In this document: piece by piece, positions 27,091-39,033 of the stretch
Numbering within the stretch: position 1 is the stretch's first letter
Layout of the letters: each line of letters starts with the position of its first letter
Assembly: GCF_050947335.1 (NCBI RefSeq)
Contig: NW_027473512.1
Span: forward strand, 186,001 to 250,000
DNA: 64,000 nucleotides
Source: Megachile rotundata
Taxonomy: Eukaryota; Arthropoda; Insecta; Hymenoptera; Megachilidae
Reading direction: 5' to 3'
The notes under the pieces: model-generated
What the model was told of the DNA's origin: nothing
Seen by the model: the letters and a program-made list of their open reading frames with translations, nothing else
The model's database searches: none
Position numbers and translations under genes: made by a program

Positions 27091-28502
27091 GTTTTTGGGA
27101 GATTGTATTTATATGATTGCGATTCTATGATTGTGATTGAATGATTGTAATTGTATGATTGTGATTGTATGATTGTGATTGTATGAGTGCGATTGTATGA
27201 TTGCGATTTTATGATTATGATTGTATGATTGTTGTTGTATGAATGCCATTGTATGATTGTGATTGTATGATTGTGATTGTATGATTGTGATTGTATGAGT
27301 GCGATTGTATGATTGCGATTTTATGATTGTGATTGTATGATTGTGATTGTGTGATTGTGATTTTATGATTGTGATTGTATGATTGTGACGGTATGAGTGT
27401 GATTGTATGATTGTGATAGTATGATTGTTTTTGCAAGATTGCGATTGCAGAATTGTGTTTGTATGATTGTTATTGTATGATTGTGGTTGTATGTTTGTGA
27501 TTGTATTAATGTGATTGTATGGTTGTGATTGTATGGTTGTGATTGTATGATTGCGATTGTATGATCGTGATTGTATGATTGTGAGTGTATAGTTGTGATT
27601 GTGTGATTGTGATTGTATGATTGTGATTGTACGATTGCGATTGTATGATTGTGATTGCATGGTTGTGATTGCACGATTGTGATTCTATGATTGTGATAGT
27701 ATGATTGTGACTGTATGAGTGTGATTGTATGATTGTGATTGTATGATTGTGACGGTATGAGTGTGATTGTATGATTGTTATTGCATGATTGCGGTTGCAG
27801 AATTGTGTTGGTATGATTGTTGTTGTATGATTGTGATTGTATGTTTGTGATTGTATGGTTGTGATTGTATGGTTGTGATTGTATGATTGCTATTGTATGA
27901 TTGCGACTGTATGATCGTGATTGTATGATTGTGATTGGATAGTTGTGATTGTGTGATTCTGATTGTATGATTGTGATTGTATGATTGCGATTGTATGATT
28001 GTGATTGCATGGTTGTGATTGTACGATTGTGATTGTACGATTGTGATTCTATGATTGTGATTGTCTGATTTTGACTGTATGAGTGTGATTGTATGATTGT
28101 GATTGTATGATTGTGATTGTATGATTGTGATTGTATGATTGTGATTGTATGATTGTGATTGTATGATTGTGATTGTATGATTGTGATTGTATGATTGTGA
28201 TTTTATGATTGTGACTGTATGACTGTGATTGTATGATTGTGGTCGCATGACTGGGATTGTATGATTGTGATTGTATGATTGTGATTGTATGATTGAGATT
28301 GCATAATTGTGATTGCATTATTGTGATTGTAATTGCGATTGTATGAATGTAATTGTATGACTGTGGTAGTATGACTCTGATTGTATGATAGTGATTGTAT
28401 GATTGCGACTGTATGATTGGGATCGTATGATTGTGATTGTGTTTTTGTGAATGTATGATTGTGATTGTATGACTGTGATTTTATGATTGTGATTGTATCA
28501 GT
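27091..28502. repeat. HOR copy R7 (shortened type A)
   Basis: Length 1,412 bp (100 x 14 + 12). It lacks the AGGACTGTGACAG block and jumps near 27,740 straight to the second GACGGTATGAG block, skipping GATACTG, CACTG and GACCG. From 27,742 it matches R4 at an offset of 5,312. Confidence 0.85.
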
Positions 28503-30768
28503 GTTTTTGGGAGATTGTATTTATATGATTGCGATTCTATGATTGTGATTGAATGATTGTAATTGTATGATTGTGATTGTATGATTGTGATTGTATGAGT
28601 GCGATTGTATGATTGCGATTTTATGATTGTGATTGTATGATTGTTGTTGTATGAATGCCATTGTATGATTGTGATTGTATGATTGTGATTGTATGAGTGC
28701 GATTGTATGATTGCGATTTTATGATTGTGATTGTATGATTGTGATTGTATGATTGTGATTGTATGATTGTGATTGTATGATTGTGATTGTAGGACTGTGA
28801 CAGTATGTTTGTGATAGTATGATTGTGATTGTATGATTGTGATTGTATGATTGTGATTGTGTGATTGTGATTTTATGATTGTGATTGTATGATTGTGACG
28901 GTATGAGTGTGATTGTATGATTGTGATTTTATGATTATGATTGTATGATTGTTGTTGTATGAATGCCATTGTATGATTGTGATTGTATGATTGTGATTGT
29001 ATGATTGTGATTGTATGAGTGCGATTGTTTGATTGCGATTTTATGATTGTGATTGTATGATTGTGATTGTATGATTGTGATTGTATGATTGTGATTGTAG
29101 GACTGTGACAGTATGTTTGTGATAGTATGATTGTGATTGTATGATTGTGATTTTATGATTGTGATTGTATGATTGTGATTGTATGATTGTGATTGTGTGA
29201 TTGTGATTTTATGATTGTGATTGTATGATTGTGACGGTATGAGTGTGATTGTATGATTGTGATAGTATGATTGTTTTTGCAAGATTGCGATTGCAGAATT
29301 GTGTTTGTATGATTGTTATTGTATGATTGTGGTTGTATGTTTGTGATTGTATTAATGTGATTGTATGGTTGTGATTGTATGGTTGTGATTGTATGATTGC
29401 GATTGTATGATCGTGATTGTATGATTGTGAGTGTATAGTTGTGATTGTGTGATTGTGATTGTATGATTGTGATTGTATGATTGCGATTGTATGATTGTGA
29501 TTGCATGGTTGTGATTGCACGATTGCGATTCTATGATTGTGATAGTATGATTGTGACTGTATGAGTGTGATTGTATGATTGTGATTGTATGACTGTGATT
29601 GTATGACTGTGATTGTATGATTGTGATTGTATGATCGTGATTATATGACTGTGATTGTATGATACTGATTGAATGATTGCGATTGTATGACTGTGATTGA
29701 ATCACTGTTTTTGAATGTTTGTGATTGTATTACTGTGATTGTATGATTATGATTGTATGACTGTGATTGTATGATTGTGATTGTATGATTGTGACCGTAT
29801 GAGTGTGATTGTATGATTGTGATAGTATGATTGTTATTGTATTATTGTGATTGTATGATTGTGATTGTATGATTGTGATTGTATGATTGTGATTGTATGA
29901 TTGTGATTGTATGATTGTGATTGTATGATTGTGACGGTATGAGTGTGATTGTATGATTGTTATTGCATGATTGCGGTTGCAGAATTGTGTTGGTATGATT
30001 GTTGTTGTATGATTGTGATTGTATGTTTGTGATTGTATGGTTGTGATTGTATGGTTGTGATTGTATGATTGCTATTGTATGATTGCGACTGTATGATCGT
30101 GATTGTATGATTGTGATTGGATAGTTGTGATTGTGTGATTCTGATTGTATGATTGTGATTGTATGATTGCGATTGTATGATTGTGATTGCATGGTTGTGA
30201 TTGTACGATTGTGATTGTACGATTGTGATTCTGTGATTGTGATTGTATGATTCTGACTGTATGAGTGTGATTGTATGATTGTGATTGTATGATTGTGATT
30301 GTATGATTGTGATTGTATGATTGTGATTGTATGATTGTGATTGTATGATTGTGATTGTATGATTGTGATTGTATGATTGTGATTGTATGATTGTGATTTT
30401 ATGATTGTGACTGTATGACTGTGATTGTATGATTGTGGTCGCATGACTGGGATTGTATGATTGTGATTGTATGATTGTGATTATATGATTGTGATAGTAT
30501 GATTGCGACTGCAGGATTGTGCTTGTATGATTGCAATTGTATGATTGTGATTGTATGATTGTGATTGCATGATTGTGATTGCATTATTGTGATTGTAATT
30601 GCGATTGTATGAATGTAATTGTATGACTGTGGTAGTATGACTCTGATTGTATGATAGTGATTGTATGATTGCGACTGTATGATTGGGATTGTATGATTGT
30701 GATTGTGTTTTTGTGAATGTATGATTGTGATTGTATGACTGTGATTTTATGATTGTGATTGTATCAGT
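28503..30768. repeat. HOR copy R8 (type A, near copy of R5)
   Basis: Length 2,266 bp (161 x 14 + 12). It follows R5 block for block at 5,312 bp. In the homogeneous run after 30,263 the offset drops to 5,298, because one 14-bp unit is missing. It keeps the GT that R5 lost. Confidence 0.88.
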
Positions 30769-32292
30769 GTTTTTGGGAGATTGTATTTATATGATTGCGA
30801 TTCTATGATTGTGATTGAATGATTGTAATTTTATGATTGTGATTGTATGATTGTGATTGTATGAGTGCGATTGTATGATTGCGATTTTATGATTGTGATT
30901 GTATGATTGTTGTTGTATGAATGCCATTGTATGATTGTGATTGTATGATTGTGATTGTATGAGTGCGATTGTATGATTGCGATTTTATGATTGTGATTGT
31001 ATGATTGTGATTGTATGATTGTGATTGTATGATTGTGATTGTATGATGGTGATTGTAGAACTGTGACAGTATGTTTGTGATAGTATGATTGTGATTGTAT
31101 GATTGTGATTGTATGATTGTGATTGTGTGATTGTGATTTTATGATTGTGATTGTATGATTGTGACGGTATGAGTGTGATTGTATGATTGTGATAGTATGA
31201 TTGTTTTTGCATGATTGCGATTGCAGAATTGTGTTTGTATGATTGTAATTGTATGATTGTGGTCGTATGACTGTGATTGTATGATTGTGATTGTATGATA
31301 GTGATTGAATGATTGCGATTGTATGATTGTGATTGAATCACTGCTTTTGAATGTGTGTGATTGTATTACTGTGATTGTATGATTCTGATTGTATGATTGT
31401 GACCGTATGAGTGTGATTGTATGATTGTGATAGTATGATTGTTATTGTATTATTGTGATTGTATGATTGTGATTGTATGATTGTGATTGTATGATTGTGA
31501 TTGTATGATTGTGATTGTATGATTGTGATTGTATGATTGTGATTGTATGATTGTGATTGTATGATTGTGACGGTATGAGTGTGATTGTATGATTGTGATA
31601 GTATGATTGTTATTGCATGATTGCGGTTGCAGAATTGTGTTGGTATGATTGTTGTTGTATGATTGTGATTGTATGTTTGTGATTGTATGGTTGTGATTGT
31701 ATGGTTGTGATTGTATGATTGCTATTGTATGATTGCGACTGTATGATCGTGATTGTATGATTGTGATTGGATAGTTGTGATTGTGTGATTCTGATTGTAT
31801 GATTGTGATTGTATGATTGCGATTGTATGATTGTGATTGCATGGTTGTGATTGTACGATTGTGATTGTACGATTGTGATTCTATGATTGTGATTGTGTGA
31901 TTGTGATTGTATGATTGTGATTTTATGATTGTGACTGTATGACTGTGATTGTATGATTGTGGTCGCATGACTGGGATTGTATGATTGTGATTGTATGATT
32001 GTGATTGTATGATTGTGATAGTATGATTGCGACTTCAGGATTGTGCTTGTATGATTGCAATTGTATGATTGTGATTGTATGATTGTGATTGCATGATTGC
32101 GATTGCATTATTGTGATTGTAATTGCGATTGTATGAATGTAATTGTATGACTGTGGTAGTATGACTCTGATTGTATGATAGTGATTGTATGATTGCGACT
32201 GTATGATTGGGATTGTATGATTGTGATTGTGTTTTTGTGAATGTATGATTGTGATTGTATGACTGTGATTTTATGATTGTGATTGTATCAGT
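30769..32292. repeat. HOR copy R9 (near copy of R6)
   Basis: Length 1,524 bp (108 x 14 + 12). It shares GTAGAACTGTGACAG and GCGACTTCAGG with R6. It is 98 bp shorter because seven plain units are absent near 31,880. Confidence 0.88.
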
Positions 32293-33998
32293 GTTTTTGG
32301 GAGATTGTATTTATATGATTGCGATTCTATGATTGTGATTGAATGATTGTAATTGTATGATTGTGATTGTATGATTGTGATTGTATGAGTGCGATTGTAT
32401 GATTGCGATTTTATGATTATGATTGTATGATTGTTGTTGTATGAATGCCATTGTATGATTGTGATTGTATGATTGTGATTGTATGATTGTGATTGTATGA
32501 GTGCGATTGTATGATTGCGATTTTATGATTGTGATTGTATGATTGTGATTGTATGATTGTGATTGTATGATTGTGATTGTGTGATTGTGATTTTATGATT
32601 GTGATTGTATGATTGTGACGGTATGAGTGTGATTGTATGATTGTGATAGTATGATTGTTTTTGCATGATTGCGATTGCAGAATTGTGTGTGTATGATTGT
32701 TATTGTATGATTGTGGTTGTATGTTTGTGATTGTATTAATGTGATTGTATGGTTGTGATTGTATGGTTGTGATTGTATGATTGCGATTGTATGATCGTGA
32801 TTGTATGATTGTGAGTGTATAGTTGTGATTGTGTGATTGTGATTGTATGATTGTGATTGTATGATTGCGATTGTATGATTGTGATTGCATGGTTGTGATT
32901 GCACGATTCTGATTCTATGCTTGTGATAGTATGATTGTGACTGTATGAGTGTGATTGTATGATTGTGATTGTATGACTGTGATTGTATGACTGTGATTGT
33001 ATGATTGTGATTGTATGATCGTGATTATATGACGGTGATTGTATGATACTGATTGAATGATTGCGATTGTATGACTGTGATTGAATCACTGTTTTTGAAT
33101 GTTTGTGATTGTATTACTGTGATTGTATGATTATGATTGTATGACTGTGATTGTATGATTGTGATTGTATGATTGTGACGGTATGAGTGTGATTGTATGA
33201 TTGTGATAGTATGATTGTTATTGCATGATTGCGGTTGCAGAATTGTGTTGGTATGATTGTTGTTGTATGATTGTGATTGTATGTTTGTGATTGTATGGTT
33301 GTGATTGTATGGTTGTGATTGTATGATTGCTATTGTATGATTGCGACTGTATGATCGTGATTGTATGATTGTGATTGGATAGTTGTGATTGTGTGATTCT
33401 GATTGTATGATTGTGATTGTATGATTGCGATTGTATGATTGTGATTGCATGGTTGTGATTGTACGATTGTGATTGTACGATTGTGATTCTATGATTGTGA
33501 TTGTATGATTGTGACTGTATGAGTGTGATTGTATGATTGTGATTGTATGATTGTGATTGTATGATTGTGATTGTATGATTGTGATTGTATGATTGTGATT
33601 GTGTGATTGTGATTGTATGATTGTGATTTTATGATTGTGACTGTATGACTGTGATTGTATGATTGTGGTCGCATGACTGGGATTGTATGATTGTGATTGT
33701 ATGATTGTGATTGTATGATTGTGATAGTATGATTGCGACTTCAGGATTGTGCTTGTATGATTGCAATTGTATGATTGTGATTGTATGATTGTGATTGCAT
33801 GATTGCGATTGCATTATTGTGATTGTAATTGCGATTGTATGAATGTAATTGTATGACTGTGGTAGTATGACTCTGATTGTATGATAGTGATTGTATGATT
33901 GCGACTGTATGATTGGGATTGTATGATTGTGATTGTGTTTTTGTGAATGTATGATTGTGATTGTATGACTGTGATTTTATGATTGTGATTGTATCAGT
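32293..33998. repeat. HOR copy R10 (type A, 140-bp deletion)
   Basis: Length 1,706 bp (121 x 14 + 12). It matches R11 from the landmark to base 884, where R10 has GACGG (33,177) and R11 has GACCG (34,883). R11 reaches its own GACGG 140 bp later (35,023). R10 therefore lacks the ten units between these two look-alike motifs, plus three plain units further on. GAATTGTGTGTG near 32,679 is shared with R11. Confidence 0.88.
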
Positions 33999-35886
33999 GT
34001 TTTTGGGAGATTGTATTTATATGATTGCGATTCTATGATTGTGATTGAATGATTGTAATTGTATGATTGTGATTGTATGATTGTGATTGTATGAGTGCGA
34101 TTGTATGATTGCGATTTTATGATTATGATTGTATGATTGTTGTTGTATGAATGCCATTGTATGATTGTGATTGTATGATTGTGATTGTATGATTGTGATT
34201 GTATGAGTGCGATTGTATGATTGCGATTTTATGATTGTGATTGTATGATTGTGATTGTATGATTGTGATTGTATGATTGTGATTGTGTGATTGTGATTTT
34301 ATGATTGTGATTGTATGATTGTGACGGTATGAGTGTGATTGTATGATTGTGATAGTATGATTGTTTTTGCATGATTGCGATTGCAGAATTGTGTGTGTAT
34401 GATTGTTATTGTATGATTGTGGTTGTATGTTTGTGATTGTATTAATGTGATTGTATGGTTGTGATTGTATGGTTGTGATTGTATGATTGCGATTGTATGA
34501 TCGTGATTGTATGATTGTGAGTGTATAGTTGTGATTGTGTGATTGTGATTGTATGATTGTGATTGTATGATTGCGATTGTATGATTGTGATTGCATGGTT
34601 GTGATTGCACGATTCTGATTCTATGCTTGTGATAGTATGATTGTGACTGTATGAGTGTGATTGTATGATTGTGATTGTATGACTGTGATTGTATGACTGT
34701 GATTGTATGATTGTGATTGTATGATCGTGATTATATGACTGTGATTGTATGATACTGATTGAATGATTGCGATTGTATGACTGTGATTGAATCACTGTTT
34801 TTGAATGTTTGTGATTGTATTACTGTGATTGTATGATTATGATTGTATGACTGTGATTGTATGATTGTGATTGTATGATTGTGACCGTATGAGTGTGATT
34901 GTATGATTGTGATAGTATGATTGTTATTGTATTATTGTGATTGTATGATTGTGATTGTATGATTGTGACTGTATGATTGTGATTGTATGATTGTGATTGT
35001 ATGATTGTGATTGTATGATTGTGACGGTATGAGTGTGATTGTATGATTGTGATAGTATGATTGTTATTGCATGATTGCGGTTGCAGAATTGTGTTGGTAT
35101 GATTGTTGTTGTATGATTGTGATTTTATGTTTGTGATTGTATGGTTGTGATTGTATGGTTGTGATTGTATGATTGCTATTGTATGATTGCGACTGTATGA
35201 TCGTGATTGTATGATTGTGATTGGATAGTTGTGATTGTGTGATTCTGATTGTATGATTGTGATTGTATGATTGCGATTGTATGATTGTGATTGCATGGTT
35301 GTGATTGTACGGTTGTGATTGTACGATTGTGATTCTATGATTGTGATTGTATGATTTTGACTGTATGAGTGTGATTGTATGATTGTGATTGTATGATTGT
35401 GATTGTATGATTGTGATTGTATGATTGTGATTGTATGATTGTGATTGTATGATTGTGATTGTATGATTGTGATTGTATGATTGTGATTGTATGATTGTGA
35501 TTGTATGATTGTGATTTTATGATTGTGACTGTATGACTGTGATTGTATGATTGTGGTCGCATGACTGGGATTGTATGATTGTGATTGTATGATTGTGATT
35601 ATATGATTGTGATAGTATGATTGCGACTGCAGGATTGTGCTTGTATGATTGCAATTGTATGATTGTGATTGTATGATTGTGATTGCATGATTGTGATTGC
35701 ATTATTGTGATTGTAATTGCGATTGTATGAATGTAATTGTATGACTGTGGTAGTATGACTCTGATTGTATGATAGTGATTGTATGATTGCGACTGTATGA
35801 TTGGGATTGTATGATTGTGATTGTGTTTTTGTGAATGTATGATTGTGATTGTATGACTGTGATTTTATGATTGTGATTGTATCAGT
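33999..35886. repeat. HOR copy R11 (complete type A reference copy)
   Basis: Length 1,888 bp (134 x 14 + 12). It holds most of the type A landmark series once, in order (it lacks the optional AGGACTGTGACAG block), so I used it as the reference. The landmark starts at 33,999, GTTGTATGAATGCCATTG near 34,141, CACTGTTTTTGAATG near 34,793, GACCG at 34,883, GACGG at 35,023, GATTGGATAG near 35,218, the plain run at about 35,366-35,513, GGTCGCATGACTGGG near 35,554 and the 12-bp short unit near 35,712. Confidence 0.9.
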
Positions 35887-38800
35887 GTTTTTGGGAGATT
35901 GTATTTATATGATTGTGATCGAATGATTGTAATTGTATGATTGTGATTGTATGATTGTGATTGTATGAGTGCGATTGTATGATTGCGATTTTATGATTGT
36001 GATTGTATGATTGTTGTTGTATGAATGCCATTGTATGATTGTGATTGTATGATTGTGATTGTATGAGTGCGATTGTATGATTGCGATTTTATGATTGTGA
36101 TTGTATGATTGTGATTGTATGATTGTGATTGTATGATTGTGATTGTATGATTGTGATTGTATGATTGTGATTGTATGATTGTGATTGTATGATTGTGATT
36201 GTAGGACTGTGACAGTATGTTTGTGATAGTATGATTGTGATTGTATGATTGTGATTGTATGATTGTGATTGTGTGATTGTGATTTTATGATTGTGATTGT
36301 ATGATTGTGACGGTATGAGTGTGATTGTATGATTGTGATAGTATGATTGTTTTTGCATGATTGCGATTGCAGAATTGTGTTTGTATGATTGTTATTGTAT
36401 GATTGTGGTTGTATGTTTGTGATTGTATTAATGTGATTGTATGGTTGTGATTGTATGGTTGTGATTGTATGATTGCGATTGTATGATTGTGATTGTATGA
36501 TTGTGATTGTATGATTGTGATTGTATGATTGCGATTTTATGATTGTGATTGTATGATTGTTGTTGTATGAATGCCATTGTATGATTGTGATTGTATGATT
36601 GTGATTGTATGAGTGCGATTGTATGATTGCGATTTTATGATTGTGATTGTATGATTGTGATTGTATGATTGTGATTGTATGATTGTGATTGTATGATTGT
36701 GATTGTAGGACTGTGACAGTATGTTTGTGATAGTATGATTGTGATTGTATGATTGTGATTGTATGATTGTGATTGTGTGATTGTGATTTTATGATTGTGA
36801 TTGTATGATTGTGACGGTATGAGTGTGATTGTATGATTGTGATAGTATGATTGTTTTTGCATGATTGCGATTGCAGAATTGTGTTTGTATGATTGTTATT
36901 GTATGATTGTGGTTGTATGTTTGTGATTGTATTAATGTGATTGTATGGTTGTGATTGTATGGTTGTGATTGTATGATTGCGATTGTATGATCGTGATTGT
37001 ATGATTGTGAGTGTACAGTTGTGATTGTGTGATTGTGATTGTATGATTGTGATTGTATGATTGCGATTGTATGATTGTGATTGCATGGTTGTGATTGCAC
37101 GATTGTGATTCTATGATTGTGATAGTATGATTGTGACTGTATGAGTGTGATTGTATGATTGTGATTGTATGACTGTCATTGTATGACTGTGATTGTATGA
37201 CTGTGATTGTATGGTTGTGATTGTATGATTGTGATTTTATGATTGTGACTGTATGACTGTGATTGTATGATTGTTGTCGCATGACTAGGATTGTATGATT
37301 GTGATTGTATGATTGTGATTATATGATTGTGATAGTATGATTGCGACTGCAGGATTGTGTTTGTATGGTTGCAATTGTATGATTGTGGTTGTATGATTGT
37401 GATTGCATGGTAGTGATTGTAATTGCGATTGTATCATTGTAATTGTATGACTGTGGTAGTATGACTGTGATTGTATGATAGTGATTTGTATGATTGCGAC
37501 TGTATGATTGGGATTGTATGATTGTGATTGCATTTTTGTGATTGTATGATTGTGATTGTATCAGTGTTTTTGGGAGATTGTATTTGAATGATTGCCATTG
37601 TATGATTGTGATTGAATGATTGTGATTGTATGATTGTGATTGTATGATTGTGATTGTATGAGTGCGATTGTATGATTGCGATTTTATGATTGTGATTGTA
37701 TGATTGTTGTTGTATGATTGTGATTGTATGATTGTTTTTGGGAGATTGTATTTATATGATTGCGAATGTATGATTGTAATTGTATGATTGTGATTGTATG
37801 ATTGTGATTGTGTGATTGTCATTTTATGATTGTGATTGTATGATTGTGACGGTATGAGTGTGATTGTATGATTGTGATAGTATGATTGTTTTTGCATGAT
37901 TGCGATTGCAGAATTGTGTTTGTATGATTGTAATTGTATGATTGTGGTCGTATGACTGTGATTGTATGATTGTGATTGTATGATAGTGATTGAATGATTG
38001 CGATTGTATGATTGTGATTGAATCACTGCTTTTGAATGTGTGTGATTGTATTACTGTGATTGTATGGTTCTGATTGTATGATTGTGACCGTATGAGTGTG
38101 ATTGTATGATTGTGATAGTATGATTGTTATTGTATTATTGTGATTGTATGATTGTGATTGTATGATTGTGATTGTATGATTGTGATTGTATGATTGTGAT
38201 TGTATGATTGTGACGGTATGAGTGTGATTGTATGATTGTGATAGTATGATTGTTATTGCATGATTGCGGTTGCAGAATTGTGTTGGTATGATTGTTGTTG
38301 TATGATTGTGATTGTATGTTTGTGATTATATGGTTGTGATTGTATGGTTGTGATTGTATGATTGCTATTGTATGATTGCGACTGTATGATCGTGATTGTA
38401 TGATTGTGATTGGATAGTTGTGATTGTGTGATTCTGATTGTATGATTGTGATTGTATGATTGCGATTGTATGATTGTGATTGCATGGTTGTGATTGTACG
38501 ATTGTGATTGTACGATTGTGATTCTATGATTGTGATTGTATGATTGTGACTGTATGAGTGTGATTGTATGATTGTGATTGTATGATTGTGATTGTATGAT
38601 TGTGATTGTATGATTGTGATTGTATGATTGTGATTGTGTGATTGTGATTGTATGATTGTGATTTTATGATTGTGACTGTATGACTGTGATTGTATGATTG
38701 TGGTCGCATGACTGGGATTGTATGATTGTGATTGTATGATTGTGATTGTATGATTGTGATAGTATGATTGCGACTTCAGGATTGTGCTTGTATGATTGCA

Positions 38801-39033
38801 ATTGTATGATTGTGATTGTATGATTGTGATTGCATGATTGTGATTGCATTATTGTGATTGTAATTGCGATTGTATGAATGTAATTGTATGACTGTGGTAG
38901 TATGACTCTGATTGTATGATAGTGATTGTATGATTGCGACTGTATGATTGGGATTGTATGATTGTGATTGTGTTTTTGTGAATGTATGATTGTGATTGTA
39001 TGACTGTGATTTTATGATTGTGATTGTATCAGT
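35887..39033. repeat. HOR copy R12 (duplicated front, type B)
   Basis: Length 3,147 bp. The GTTGTATGAATGCCATTG-to-GTATTAATG section is present twice (about 36,013-36,440 and 36,558-36,945). A type B section follows, with a second landmark at 37,566 leading to TATTTGAATGATTGCC. A single extra T (GTGATTTGTATG at 37,481) moves the register by +1 and explains the odd length. The longest - strand open frame (393 codons, 35,905-37,086) lies here, only because the duplicated section is short of stop-forming variants. Confidence 0.88.

Larger units (their letters stand above)
22430..27300. repeat. Segmental tandem duplication of about 5 kb, left copy
   Basis: It contains the end of R4, all of R5 and R6 and the start of R7. 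Matching landmarks in the right copy are displaced by 5,312 bp up to about 24,951, by 5,298-5,300 bp through R6, and by 5,202 bp at the landmark at 27,091. The steps are -14 (one unit), +2 (the GT missing in R5) and -98 (seven units). Confidence 0.85.
27742..32500. repeat. Segmental tandem duplication of about 5 kb, right copy
   Basis: This is the right-hand counterpart of 22,430-27,300. It shares rare variants such as TTGAGATTGCATAATTG (near 22,981 and 28,293) and GTAGAACTGTGACAG. Those shared private variants make block duplication far more likely than independent homogenisation. Confidence 0.85.

Noticed and set aside
33999..34023. Pumilio (UGUANAUA) sites in the punctuation element
   Set aside because: The sequence TGTATTTATA lacks the A required at the sixth position, and the plain unit TGTATGAT also fails the motif.
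35905..37086. 393-codon open frame on the - strand, the longest in the window
   Set aside because: It is pure IIQSQSYNHNHTIT-type repeat with a start formed by a chance CAT on the + strand. Other frames of the same stretch are open with the same peptide, and there is no unique domain, signal peptide or flanking gene structure. The repeat arithmetic fully explains it.
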